From contig JALHPV010000003.1 of NCBI GenBank assembly GCA_022842285.1, positions 1-64,000 of the forward strand: DNA of 64,000 nucleotides. Direction: 5' to 3'. Positions 10,595 to 18,805 of this stretch are shown piece by piece (positions within the stretch are counted from its first letter, which is position 1; each line of letters begins with the position of its first letter). A program made the position numbers and the translations under genes. Below the pieces are notes generated by a model. The model saw only the letters and a program-made list of their open reading frames with translations. It was not told the DNA's origin and ran no database searches. The DNA is from Kofleriaceae bacterium (GTDB lineage: Bacteria; Myxococcota_A; Polyangia; Haliangiales; Haliangiaceae).

Positions 10595-11947
10595 CTATAG
10601 GGGTTCGGGCGCGTCCCACTCGAGGTCGACGAGCACGCCGATCTGGTCGATCGAGCCGTCGTAGGTGCCGATCGGGACCTCGCGGTCGCCGGCCTCGAAC
10701 GGGTTATCCAGCCTGAGATCGCTGGGCCGCCGCTCGGCCACGGACCAGGTGCGGGACCAGCCGAGCGTGACGGTGACCCCACCCGCCGTGCCCTCGAGGC
10801 CAACCGCTGCCGTGTGGCCGCCGAGATCGCCGAACGTGATCGACTGGCGCGACGAGCTCGTGCCGCCGGTGGTGAACGCGTACCCGCCCGTCGCCCAGAG
10901 GAAGCCACCGATGAGCTCGACGTCGACCGCCCCGCGAACCGCGCCGTGCGTGCGGAGCGATGCCCGCGAGGCAAGCTCGGTGAGGTCCACATCGACGGTG
11001 CTCTCGTCGACGACCCGGACGCCGGAGATCTGCCACGCGGTGCGCTTGGCACTGGTCGGCGTGATCCAGAGGTCGCCGCCGAGCTCGATGGCGAAACGCT
11101 CGCCGAGGTAGCGAGCGCCGGTGCGAACGACGACCGGCTGGGCGAGGCGGAGCATGGCACTGGGTCGGGTGAAGCGAAGTTGCGTGCCCGGATTGGTGCC
11201 GGTTCCGGTGACGTCACCTTCGAGCTGCGCCCGCTGCGTCCACGCCACGGACGCGGCGAGCTCGATTGGCTCCTCGGCAGGTGCGTAGAGGATGCCGGCC
11301 GTCGCCCCGGGCACGAACCAGTCCTTCCCTTCGAAGCGAAGCTCGGCGTCGTGGTCTGGATCGCCGATGAGATCGCGACCGCCGAAACCCGCCCAGATGC
11401 GACGCGTCTCCGTGACCGCCACGCGGGTCGCACTCAGGGAGACGCCGATGGCGACCTCCTCGCCGATCCGGCGAGCGACGCCGAGGGTCGCCGTGTCGCG
11501 ACGGGCCTCGCCCACGAAGCCCGCATAGCGGTAGTCGAACGAGTCGCCGTACTGTGCGGGGGGCAGCGAGCCAGGATGCCGTAGCGAGCGGGTGCCGACG
11601 GCCGAGGTCATCACGGCCGCGCCCACGATCCACGCCCCGAACGACGTGACGAGCGCGACGTGCGGCGCGAGCGTGGATGACGCCTGGTTGCGCGCGATCG
11701 GGGCAGCGTCCTCGCCGAGCCAGGCGATCTCGTCGTCCGTGAAGCCGAGCCCGAGCTGGGCCCGCGTGACATCGCGACGTGCCATCGCCGCGGGGTTCAC
11801 CAGCAGCGCACCCCCACCGTCATCGCCGACGGTGCCGGTGCCCGCGCGGCCGATCGCCCGCGGGGAACCCGCCACGTTCACGAGGCCACCCGCGGACGCG
11901 CTCGTCGCCTGGATCAGGACCAGGCAGATCGTGGCGAGGCGGCGCAC
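10595..11947 (-). CDS. FadL/OmpP1-like outer membrane beta-barrel protein
   Basis: This 450-residue protein starts at GTG 11947 with a signal peptide (RRLATICLVLIQATSASA, cleaved before GG). The mature N-terminus NVAGSPRAIGRAGTGTVGDDGGGALLVNPAAMA matches the FadL pattern, in which an N-terminal plug precedes a 14-strand barrel that imports hydrophobic compounds. Alternating strands such as VAIGVSLSATRVAVTE and VTVTLGWSRTWSV support a barrel. The last residues are PEPL rather than a C-terminal Phe. It converges on the lipoprotein at 8381, and the substrate is unknown. The short frame upstream of 11947 lacks a signal peptide and was excluded. Confidence 0.75.
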   Translation of the reverse strand: MRRLATICLVLIQATSASAGGLVNVAGSPRAIGRAGTGTVGDDGGGALLVNPAAMARRDVTRAQLGLGFTDDEIAWLGEDAAPIARNQASSTLAPHVALVTSFGAWIVGAAVMTSAVGTRSLRHPGSLPPAQYGDSFDYRYAGFVGEARRDTATLGVARRIGEEVAIGVSLSATRVAVTETRRIWAGFGGRDLIGDPDHDAELRFEGKDWFVPGATAGILYAPAEEPIELAASVAWTQRAQLEGDVTGTGTNPGTQLRFTRPSAMLRLAQPVVVRTGARYLGERFAIELGGDLWITPTSAKRTAWQISGVRVVDESTVDVDLTELASRASLRTHGAVRGAVDVELIGGFLWATGGYAFTTGGTSSSRQSITFGDLGGHTAAVGLEGTAGGVTVTLGWSRTWSVAERRPSDLRLDNPFEAGDREVPIGTYDGSIDQIGVLVDLEWDAPEPL

Positions 11948-12007
11948 CGGTCCGCATCGTATCGCTGTTTCCGGTGCGCGCGGAGCGTGGGGCCCCGGGG
12001 ACATCCA

Positions 12008-12817
12008 TCAGGCGGCGACTCCGACCTGCAACGTGGCCGTATAGCCCGCGGTCGTGCTGCCGCTGACGGTCGCGACCTGCTGGGACGAGCCGTCGCTGAA
12101 GACATTGTCGGTGTCGAGCGATACGCGGGAGAAGCTCGACGTCGACGACGTGTAGCCGCTCGTGGCGTACACCTCGGTGCAGGCCGACGCGGGAAGCGCC
12201 AGCTGCGACGTCGCGAGCTTGTTGCCCGCCGCCGTCGCCTGCGCGAGCGACGGATAGACCTCGAAGTGGATGTGCGGCCAGCGCCCGTCGTAGCAGGCAG
12301 GAAAGATCGTCGTGAAGGTCACGTAGCCGTCCGCATCGACCTCCTGCACGCCGCGCAGGTAGTTCTGGTCCGTCACGCCCGACGAGTACAGCGAGTAGCG
12401 CCCTTGGTTATCGCAGTGCCACAGGTAGACCGCGTAGCCCTCGAGGGTCTGGCAGCCATTGCTCGAATCCACGAGCTTCAGCCGCACCGTGAGCGGAATA
12501 CCGGCGGCCGTTCCGGTGAGTCCACCGAAGCTCGTCGTGATGTCACTGCGCACCACGCCGCTCGTCGCGAGGACGTTCGGCCCGTTCGAGCCGTCGCCCG
12601 GATACGGACCGGCCGTCTCCTCGGGGATCTCGGAGCAGGTGCCGCTCGTCGAGTCGTCGGTCGTGTCGTCGGTCGTGTCGTCGGTGTCGGACGAGCCGCC
12701 ATCGAGGCAACTGGCGACGAACGCGGCGACACCCGCGCCGCCGAGCCATGTCAGGAGCTGCCGGCGCGTACTGCGCAGATCACGCTGCAGCCCGCCGAAG
12801 TCATCATGGTCGCGCAT
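12008..12817 (-). CDS. Exported intradiol ring-cleavage dioxygenase-like lipoprotein
   Basis: This 269-residue protein resembles protocatechuate/catechol dioxygenases, non-haem Fe(III) enzymes that open aromatic rings. The four expected iron ligands can be placed: Tyr in NQGRYSLYS, Tyr in PACYDGRWPH, and both His residues in PHIHFEV. The N-terminus has a twin-Arg motif (STRRQLLTW), a hydrophobic segment and a lipobox (VASC), so it is probably exported folded by Tat and lipidated. A short acidic DTDDTTDDTTDD linker follows, encoded by a 12-base tandem repeat. The ATG at 12817 overlaps the upstream stop (TGATG), coupling it to the Cys-rich small protein. Substrate is unknown; extracellular members of this group occur in other bacteria. 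Confidence 0.8.
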   Translation of the reverse strand: MRDHDDFGGLQRDLRSTRRQLLTWLGGAGVAAFVASCLDGGSSDTDDTTDDTTDDSTSGTCSEIPEETAGPYPGDGSNGPNVLATSGVVRSDITTSFGGLTGTAAGIPLTVRLKLVDSSNGCQTLEGYAVYLWHCDNQGRYSLYSSGVTDQNYLRGVQEVDADGYVTFTTIFPACYDGRWPHIHFEVYPSLAQATAAGNKLATSQLALPASACTEVYATSGYTSSTSSFSRVSLDTDNVFSDGSSQQVATVSGSTTAGYTATLQVGVAA

Positions 12818-13086
12818 CAGTTGCCGCTCCCTTCGCTCGGCGGCGGACCGGGTGGATGATCGGGGCGACACGCGAGCTCCGTCTGGTCGGGGAACTTCTC
12901 GCAGGTGCCAGCGATGGTGTGGTCGCGCAGCTTCACGCTGCACGCGTCACCTTCGGCGAGGTTCACGCACGCGGTGAACGCCTCCTGTGGTGGCTTGCGC
13001 GGGGGGCCACGCCGCTCACCGGGTTCCGCGGCGGCGATGGCGAACGGAAGTAGCGTGACGAGGATCGATGCGAGGACGGTCTTCAT
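12817..13086 (-). CDS. Small secreted Cys-containing protein
   Basis: This 89-residue protein has a clear signal peptide (MKTVLASILVTLLPFAIAAA) and a mature chain with four Cys (FTACVNLAEGDACSVKL, GTCEKF, ELACRPD) that could form two disulfides. The C-terminus is Pro/Gly-rich. AGGAG lies a few bases upstream of the ATG at 13086. Its stop overlaps the start of the dioxygenase-like gene, so the two are co-translated. It may be a partner or chaperone of that enzyme. I do not recognise a family. Confidence 0.7.
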   Translation of the reverse strand: MKTVLASILVTLLPFAIAAAEPGERRGPPRKPPQEAFTACVNLAEGDACSVKLRDHTIAGTCEKFPDQTELACRPDHPPGPPPSEGSGN

Positions 13087-13197
13087 GGTGGCTCCTGATT
13101 GGGGTTCGCGTTCCAGGAGACCGACCATCGGCGCGTCGCGCGTCCACGCGATGTCTCGGGCGTTGCGCTCTGTTTCAGCGCGGACCGGCGCGGGAGA

Positions 13198-14736
13198 TCA
13201 GGCGGCGGCGGGGAGGACGAGCCGAACCGTCGTGCCCACGCCCACGGTGCTCTCGATCGTGATCGTGCCGCCGTGCGCCTCGGCGATGCGCTTCGCGAGC
13301 GTGAGCCCGAGCCCGACGCCGCCGGTCTCGCGCGAGCGGCTCTTGTCGCCGCGGAAGAACGCCGTGAAGACGTGGGGCAGATCGTCGGCGGGGATGCCGG
13401 CACCGCGATCCTTCACCTCGATCTCGACCCCGCCGTCCGCTTTGCGGACAGCCAGCTCCATCGTCGCCGTGCGATCGGGCGAGTACTTGTGGGCGTTCTC
13501 GAGCAGGTTGTCGACGATGCGGCGGACGAGCATCGGATCCACGTGCAAACTGGGAAGATCGGGCGCGATCGTCACGTCGAGCGGGCGCTCGGGATGCCGG
13601 CTGCGCAGGCGGTCCGCGGCGGCCTCGGCGATCGATCCGGGGGTGACGACGGCCTTGCGCACGGGCAACCCCGTCGCGCCCGCCACTTCGAACCGCGTCG
13701 CGGTCAGGATGTCATCGACGATCGTCTCGAGCTCCCCGACATCAACCGCGATCTCCGCCAGCGATGCGCGCGCCATATCCATGTCGCCTTCGCTCGCGAG
13801 ATCCAGCGCCACGCCGATGCGGGACAGCGGGGTGCGCAGCTCGTGGGCGACGTTGGCCATGAGCTCGCGCTCGGCGCCGATCAGGCCGGCGATGCGGTCG
13901 GCCATCTCGTCGATGCGATGCCCGAGCTCGCCGATCTCGTCCGAACGCGCGAGACGACTGCGGGCGGCGAGGTCTCCCCGGCCGAGGGCCTTCGCGGTGC
14001 GCGAGAGACGATCGATGGGCCGCACGATCCAGCGCGCGGTGAGGAGCGCCGAGGCGACGAGGATGATGAAGGACAGGACAAGCGTGAGGATCGGCCCGAT
14101 GAGCCCCGGTGGCTCGCCGAAGGTGCCGCGCGCGACGAGATAGCCGCGCTCCCCTTTCACCTGGATACCGGCGACGAACGCACGCGGCTTGCCATCCCGC
14201 GGCTTGAACCCGTCGGGGGGCACGGGCGGCGGCCACTCCCCCATGTGACGCATCTCGGGTGGGCCGCGATCGCCGGGCCCGCGCTCGCCCGGGCCGGGAC
14301 CGTCCGGAAGAGGACCGCCCCTCCCCATGCCCGGCGGTCCGCCGCGCTTCGGGATGGCCAGCGCCGGCTCGACATTGCTGGCGAGCAGCGTGCGATCGCG
14401 ATCGTAGATCGATGCCTCGATGCGATTCTCGCGCAGCTCCTCGAGGACCGCCTCGAGGGTCGCCGGGTCGGCCGTCCCCTGTTCGAGGCGGGCGACCATC
14501 GCTGGCGTGAGGTAGTCGCGCGGGTTCGACTCGGCACGCGGCGCCGCCAGCATGAAGCTCACCACGCCGATGCCGACGAGGAGCGCGAGCTGCAGCACGC
14601 CGAGCGCGACGAGCCGCGAGGCCAGGGAATGAAAGCGACGGGGGGCGACCGGAGGCGGGACGCTCGACGGGCCCGACAGGCGCGTGGGATCGAGGGCGGG
14701 CGAACGCCCGGCCGAAGCGGCGCCGGAACCGGGCAC
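13198..14736 (-). CDS. Two-component sensor histidine kinase
   Basis: This 512-residue kinase has two membrane segments (about 41-64 and 211-233) around a periplasmic region of about 145 residues. A HAMP linker (234-287), a HisKA domain with the phospho-accepting H298 in NVAHELRTPLSRI, and an ATP-binding domain with N-box DNLLENAHKY, G1 DRGAGIP and G2 GVGLGLTL follow. The periplasmic sensor has an unusual Gly/Pro/Met-rich stretch (about 130-175). Its GTG start at 14736 overlaps the response regulator stop (TAGTG), so the pair is coupled. The order and type recall the RstA/RstB or CpxR/CpxA class of envelope sensors; the stimulus is unknown. Confidence 0.9.
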   Translation of the reverse strand: MPGSGAASAGRSPALDPTRLSGPSSVPPPVAPRRFHSLASRLVALGVLQLALLVGIGVVSFMLAAPRAESNPRDYLTPAMVARLEQGTADPATLEAVLEELRENRIEASIYDRDRTLLASNVEPALAIPKRGGPPGMGRGGPLPDGPGPGERGPGDRGPPEMRHMGEWPPPVPPDGFKPRDGKPRAFVAGIQVKGERGYLVARGTFGEPPGLIGPILTLVLSFIILVASALLTARWIVRPIDRLSRTAKALGRGDLAARSRLARSDEIGELGHRIDEMADRIAGLIGAERELMANVAHELRTPLSRIGVALDLASEGDMDMARASLAEIAVDVGELETIVDDILTATRFEVAGATGLPVRKAVVTPGSIAEAAADRLRSRHPERPLDVTIAPDLPSLHVDPMLVRRIVDNLLENAHKYSPDRTATMELAVRKADGGVEIEVKDRGAGIPADDLPHVFTAFFRGDKSRSRETGGVGLGLTLAKRIAEAHGGTITIESTVGVGTTVRLVLPAAA

Positions 14737-15437
14737 TACTTCTCGCCCGGCGTGAGCATGTAGCCGACGCCGCGGATGGTCTTCAGGATGCGAGGATTGC
14801 GCGGATCGGGCTCGATCTTCTGGCGCACGCGCGACACGACCACGTCGATCGAGCGATCGAAGGCTTCGTCGGCCGTGCCGTGGAGCATCTGCAGGAGCTG
14901 CTCGCGGGCCAGGACCCGGCCGGCGCGTTGCGCGAGCGCGTGGAGCAGCGCGAACTCGTTCGACGTGAGGGTGACCGGCTTGCCCTCGACGGCGACCGTC
15001 ATCGTCGCCGCGTCGATGACGAGGCTGCCCAGCTCGAGGCGCTCGGCCTTGGGGCCCGTCTCGCCGCGCCCCCGGCGGGCCTGGGCCCGGATGCGAGCGA
15101 CGAGCTCGCGGGACTGAAAGGGCTTGGCGACGTAGTCGTCGGCACCGCCTTCGAGGCCGATGACGCGATCCGCTTCTTCGGTGCGAGCGGTTACCATGAT
15201 GACGGGGACGTCGGACTTCTGCCGCAGCTGGCGACAAACCTCGACCCCGTCGGTGCCCGGCAACATGAGGTCGAGCAGGACGACGTCGGGACGGACGCGG
15301 AGGACCTCGGTCACGGCCTGATCACCACGCGTCACCAGGGTCACGTCGATGCGATGCGACGTGAGGTATTGCGTGGTCAGCTTCGCGAGGCGCTCGTCGT
15401 CCTCGACATACACGATCCGGATCTCGCTCTCGAGCAC
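14736..15437 (-). CDS. OmpR-family response regulator
   Basis: This 233-residue DNA-binding response regulator has a receiver domain with acidic pocket VEDDE, phospho-acceptor Asp in VLLDLMLPG, and Lys in VAKPF. A winged-helix output domain follows (LTSNEFALLHALAQRAGRVLAREQL, then IDVVVSRVRQKIE and the closing RGVGYML). The GTG at 15437 was chosen because the receiver begins right after it. An ATG at 15476 would add 13 residues and has no ribosome site. It partners the kinase whose gene overlaps its stop, and likely controls envelope genes. Confidence 0.9.
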   Translation of the reverse strand: MLESEIRIVYVEDDERLAKLTTQYLTSHRIDVTLVTRGDQAVTEVLRVRPDVVLLDLMLPGTDGVEVCRQLRQKSDVPVIMVTARTEEADRVIGLEGGADDYVAKPFQSRELVARIRAQARRGRGETGPKAERLELGSLVIDAATMTVAVEGKPVTLTSNEFALLHALAQRAGRVLAREQLLQMLHGTADEAFDRSIDVVVSRVRQKIEPDPRNPRILKTIRGVGYMLTPGEK

Positions 15438-15494
15438 GGGCCCAGAATGCCACCGCCGTGCCAGGTGCGCGTGCATGGAAATATCGCGTAACAG

Positions 15495-16004
15495 TCAGGC
15501 GGCGAGGTATCCCGCCCGCACGGCCATGTGCCGGGCGATATCGACGGCGGAGACCAGCCCGACCAGGTGGCCCTCCCGGTCCGTGACCACCACCTGCCAG
15601 ACGCTCTCGAGCACGAGCAACGCTGCGGCGCACTCCACGGTCGTATCGGCACCGAGCGACAGGACCTTGGACATCACGTCGCCCGCACGGGCATCGGGGG
15701 CCGCACGGAGCACGTCGTGACGCGTGACGAGGCCGCGCAGCGTGTGGGACGTCTCGGTCGCGGGTGAACACGCGCCTCCCGGAGCGTCGGAAGGGCCGAT
15801 GACCGCGACCGCGGGCACCTTCTGCTCGAGGAGCATCGCCACGACCTCCGCCAGCGGGGCCGTCTCCTCGACCAGCGCCAGGGGCGCCACCACCAGGGAT
15901 CCGAGCATGGTGAGCTCGGACGTGATCTCGTCGTCGTACTCGTCGACCCAGCGGGGTTGGTTCTGCATATCCGTCAGAACCGCCACGCCCCCGTCGCGTT
16001 GCAT
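15495..16004 (-). CDS. CBS-domain pair protein
   Basis: This protein of 169 residues (156 if started at the ATG at 15968) consists mainly of two CBS domains. The first covers about 38-115 (VVAPLALVEETAPLAEVVAMLLEQKVPAVAVIG ... LRGLVTRHDVL) and the second about 118-163 (DVMSKVLSLGADTTVECAAALLVLESVWQVVVTD ... LVGLVSAVDIAR). Such stand-alone pairs bind adenine nucleotides and act as sensors. It lies 57 bases upstream of the response regulator gene and 45 bases after a lipoprotein gene, all on one strand, so co-transcription is possible. Neither start has a clear ribosome site. Confidence 0.8.
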   Translation of the reverse strand: MQRDGGVAVLTDMQNQPRWVDEYDDEITSELTMLGSLVVAPLALVEETAPLAEVVAMLLEQKVPAVAVIGPSDAPGGACSPATETSHTLRGLVTRHDVLRAAPDARAGDVMSKVLSLGADTTVECAAALLVLESVWQVVVTDREGHLVGLVSAVDIARHMAVRAGYLAA

Positions 16005-16049
16005 GCGGCTGCGTTGCAGATGATTTCAGCCCGTGACGGACGCCGTGCC

Positions 16050-16544
16050 TCAGAGGCACGTGCAGCAGCGCTCGGAGGCGCGCTCGCAGGCACTCTTGCC
16101 CGCATCGCACTTCTCGTTCGCGTACGCGTCGCTACCGCCGAGCTCACCCGCGATCGTGCAGATCTTCGCCGCGTTGGAGCAGACCGAATCCGCCAGCGTG
16201 CAGCTCGTATCGCAGGTCTCGGACGTGCCGGGCTTGCACGTCGCGTCCGCGCGGGGCGGGTCGACGCCGGTCGCCATGGTCTGCGGGGTGCAGTCGACGC
16301 CGGGGCTACAGCCGAGGGCGGGCAGCGCCGCCGGGGCCGGGCGCTCGACACCGAGCGATGCGAACGAGGCCGTGATCTCCGCGTCGAGGGCATCGATCTG
16401 CGCGCGCTGCGCGCTCGGTGACGGCATCGGGGGGACCCCCGAGGCGCTCTCGTTGGTGGCGAGGGGCGCGGACTTCTGGCTCGCACCGCACGCGACGACC
16501 AGGGCGACGCAGGCTCCCAGGGCGAGACCGGCGGTGAGCTTCAC
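16050..16544 (-). CDS. Cys-rich lipoprotein B, paralogue of its neighbour
   Basis: This 164-residue lipoprotein starts at a GTG that overlaps the neighbour's stop (GTGA). Its signal peptide ends in a lipobox (LVVAC). The C-terminal half has a Cys array: CDTSCTLADSVCSNAAKICTIAGELG, then EKC, SACERA and RCCTC. The same spacing occurs in the upstream gene (16541-17002), so they are tandem paralogues. The Cys pattern suggests disulfide bonding outside the cytoplasm. No family is recognised. Confidence 0.75.
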   Translation of the reverse strand: MKLTAGLALGACVALVVACGASQKSAPLATNESASGVPPMPSPSAQRAQIDALDAEITASFASLGVERPAPAALPALGCSPGVDCTPQTMATGVDPPRADATCKPGTSETCDTSCTLADSVCSNAAKICTIAGELGGSDAYANEKCDAGKSACERASERCCTCL

Positions 16545-17002
16545 GGTGCGGCCTCGGGCTCGCCGGGGTCTTCCGAGCACCCACAGCAGCGCTGCTTGGC
16601 TTCGCGACACGACGCCTTGGAGCTGGTGCACTTCTCCTGCGCGAGCTCGTCGTGGGGCCCGAGCTCGTCGGCGATGATGCAGATGGCCTCGGCGTTATCG
16701 CAGATCGCGTCGGCGAGGTTGCAGACCTCGTCACAGGACGTCGGGACCTCGTGGCCATCGGGGCACACGCGCGCGGACTCCTTCACCGTGCGATCGCGGG
16801 ACTGGAACAACATCTGCGGCGACGGGTCGAGCTCCATGTGCGCCTCGCGACGCCAGTCACGGATCTGCGTCCAGAGCGCCGTGATCTCGTTCATGCGCTG
16901 CTGGCGGCGCTGCCACTCGGGCGGCGGGGGAGTGCCCTTCACGCACGCGACGATGCCGAGCGCGAGCCCGGCCCCGACAAGCACGGCGCGGAGGGTCGCC
17001 AT
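16541..17002 (-). CDS. Cys-rich lipoprotein A, paralogue of its neighbour
   Basis: This 153-residue lipoprotein has the lipobox GIVAC (Cys20) and a Pro-rich stretch right after it. A helical segment (WQRRQQRMNEITALWTQIRD) is followed by a Cys array (CDEVCNLADAICDNAEAICIIADELG, EKC, SCREAKQRCCGC) shared with the downstream paralogue. Its ATG overlaps the stop of the TPR lipoprotein (TGATG). It is part of the run led by the sigma factor at 18164, and probably sits in the periplasm or outer membrane. Function is unknown. Confidence 0.75.
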   Translation of the reverse strand: MATLRAVLVGAGLALGIVACVKGTPPPPEWQRRQQRMNEITALWTQIRDWRREAHMELDPSPQMLFQSRDRTVKESARVCPDGHEVPTSCDEVCNLADAICDNAEAICIIADELGPHDELAQEKCTSSKASCREAKQRCCGCSEDPGEPEAAP

Positions 17003-17577
17003 CAGCGGCGCTCCTTGATCAGCTTCTTCTGCAGCGCCTCGATGATGAGATTCGACTTCTCGAGCGCGTCGATCGCCGCGTGACTCTCGGCCTTGATCTG
17101 CTCCGGCGCTCCCGGCGGGGTAGCGGCGGCGAGGGCCTTGGCCTTCGCGTGGTGAATCTCGCCCTTCACGGTGTACAGGTTCGCGACGAAGAAGCTCTCG
17201 CGGCTGCTCTGCGCGATGCCTTCGGTCACGGTGCGCATCGCCTCGTCGAACTGGCCCTGCTCGTAGAGGAGCTTGCCGAGGAGCGCGCGCGCGTCGTTGC
17301 GGACGTCCTCGGCCTCCGGGGCGTTGGCGGGGAACCGCAGCGACAGGATCTGCCGCACTGCCGCCGTGGCTGCCGGGAGGTTGTCATCGCTGCGATAGAC
17401 CTTCGCCTTCTGGTGAAAATTCTTCGCCTGCGCGAGCGCGAGCATCAATTCTTCGTCGATGACGTCGGCGGGGTCCGCGACCTCCGTCACGGTGCGCGTA
17501 CTCGAGGGCTCGCGGTCCGTGCAAGCGGCGACGAGGAGCGCCAGCGCGAGCCCCAGGCTGGTGGTCAGGCGCTTCAT
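17002..17577 (-). CDS. Helical-repeat (TPR-like) lipoprotein
   Basis: This 191-residue lipoprotein has the lipobox LVAAC (Cys19). The rest is alpha-helical with TPR-like spacing (AKNFHQKAKVYRSDDNLPAATAAVRQIL, ARALLGKLLYEQGQFDEAMRTV, FVANLYTVKGEIHHAKAKALA). Such proteins usually scaffold envelope complexes. It overlaps the upstream membrane-protein gene by four bases (ATGA) and the downstream lipoprotein by TGATG. It is probably made together with both as part of the ECF-sigma cluster. Confidence 0.75.
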   Translation of the reverse strand: MKRLTTSLGLALALLVAACTDREPSSTRTVTEVADPADVIDEELMLALAQAKNFHQKAKVYRSDDNLPAATAAVRQILSLRFPANAPEAEDVRNDARALLGKLLYEQGQFDEAMRTVTEGIAQSSRESFFVANLYTVKGEIHHAKAKALAAATPPGAPEQIKAESHAAIDALEKSNLIIEALQKKLIKERR

Positions 17578-18158
17578 CGGCGGCCTCCTCGCAGCACGAG
17601 GCGATCGCGATAGCCGTCCAGGCGGTCCTCGAAGATCCGGTCGAGCCGCACGTCGGCGTCACCACTCTGCTCGGGGGCAATGCGACCGATCAGCGCATCG
17701 GCCGGACGCGACGTCCACTCGGCAGGCGGCGGCGGCGCCTCGACAACGGTCACGCGCTGCGGCGAGCGCAGCATCAACACGAGCACGGCCGCGGCGGCCA
17801 CGGCCGTCGACACGCCGGCGACCGCCCACGGCACCCACTTCCGCTTCGCGCTCCGGGCGGTCGTGATCGACTGCACGCTGGCCGAGGCGGCTGGCTCGCC
17901 CACACGATGGCGCAGGACGTCGTCGACGAGGGAGCGCGCCTTGCTCGATCCGAGCTCGATCTTCCCCGTGGCGGCGCGAATCACCGTCGCGACCTCGAGG
18001 AGCGCGCGGTCGTCGGCCGACATCGCCGGCGGGGTCTTGCCCGCGAGCGTCTTCTCCACGAGTTCGGCGAACGTCTTCGCGTGCGCGCGCTCGCTCGCCG
18101 TGGGCTCGGCGTCGGGCTCGGGAATCCGTCCCGTCAGGATGTCGTCGTCGTGGCCCAT
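17574..18158 (-). CDS. Single-pass membrane protein, probable anti-sigma factor
   Basis: This 194-residue protein has a cytoplasmic N-terminal part (about 1-105), one membrane segment (KWVPWAVAGVSTAVAAAAVLVLML, about 108-131) and a short outer domain. This topology, and its place five bases after an ECF-type sigma factor gene, point to an anti-sigma factor that holds the sigma factor at the membrane. The classical zinc-binding HxxxCxxC anti-sigma motif is absent, so the assignment rests on context. The ATG at 18158 is chosen because earlier candidates lie inside the sigma gene. Confidence 0.65.
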   Translation of the reverse strand: MGHDDDILTGRIPEPDAEPTASERAHAKTFAELVEKTLAGKTPPAMSADDRALLEVATVIRAATGKIELGSSKARSLVDDVLRHRVGEPAASASVQSITTARSAKRKWVPWAVAGVSTAVAAAAVLVLMLRSPQRVTVVEAPPPPAEWTSRPADALIGRIAPEQSGDADVRLDRIFEDRLDGYRDRLVLRGGRR

Positions 18159-18163
18159 GGTGT

Positions 18164-18772
18164 TTACGACTGCTGCTCCTGGGTACCGAAGTGCTTGCGA
18201 AATGCGCGGACCGCGCGAAAGAGAAGAACGTCGAACGTGCCGATCGTGACGCCGAGGCGCTTGGCGCACTCCTCGCGCGGCAGCTCCTGCACCAAGCGTA
18301 GCTCGATCGCGAGCCGATAGCGCTCGGCAAGCTCACCCATGGTCTCGTCGATGCGCACCCGGTGGGAGCGGCGCTCCTGGTCGGCCATGAGCTGCGCGTC
18401 GGCGTGGCTGTCGGGGTCCGATTCGCTCGGGACCTCGTGCGCCAGCGCGTCGGCGAGCTTGCGGGACCGCTTCGACTGACGATGAACGTCGAAGACCTTG
18501 TTGATCGCGATCTGCCGCAGCCAGGGGTAGATGGACTTCCCCTGCCACGTGAAGCGGTTGATCTTCTCGACGGCCGTCGCGAGCGTGTCGCGCAGCACCT
18601 CCTCGGCCGAGACCCGGTCCCCCAGGCGCGGCAGGATGACCGTGCCGAACAAGGGGTCAGCGTAGCGTTCGAGGAGCGGGCGCATGGCGTCGAGGTTTCC
18701 GCGCTGTGCCTCCTCGATCAGTCGCTGCTCGTTCTCGAGCTCGTGCTGATCGCCAGCGGGTTTGGAGGCCAC
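18164..18772 (-). CDS. ECF-type RNA polymerase sigma factor
   Basis: This 202-residue sigma-70 family protein has only regions 2 and 4. Region 2 is DAMRPLLERYADPLFGTVILPRLGDRVSAEEVLRDT with WQGKSIYPWLRQIAINKVFDVHR. Region 4 is MGELAERYRLAIELRLVQELPREECAKRLGVTIGTFDVLLFRAVRAFRK. It directs polymerase to a specific promoter set. GTG at 18772 is preferred because AAAAGG lies five to six bases before it; GTG at 18778 would leave no spacing. It heads a tightly overlapping set: membrane regulator, TPR lipoprotein and two Cys-rich lipoproteins. An envelope-stress role is inferred. Confidence 0.85.
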   Translation of the reverse strand: MASKPAGDQHELENEQRLIEEAQRGNLDAMRPLLERYADPLFGTVILPRLGDRVSAEEVLRDTLATAVEKINRFTWQGKSIYPWLRQIAINKVFDVHRQSKRSRKLADALAHEVPSESDPDSHADAQLMADQERRSHRVRIDETMGELAERYRLAIELRLVQELPREECAKRLGVTIGTFDVLLFRAVRAFRKHFGTQEQQS

Positions 18773-18805
18773 AGACACCTTTTCAACGCCAGTCGGGTCC
18801 AGAGC

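Noticed and set aside
12905-14143. Long plus-strand frame across the sensor kinase gene
   Set aside because: It is antisense to the kinase, Ser/Arg-rich and without domain signals.
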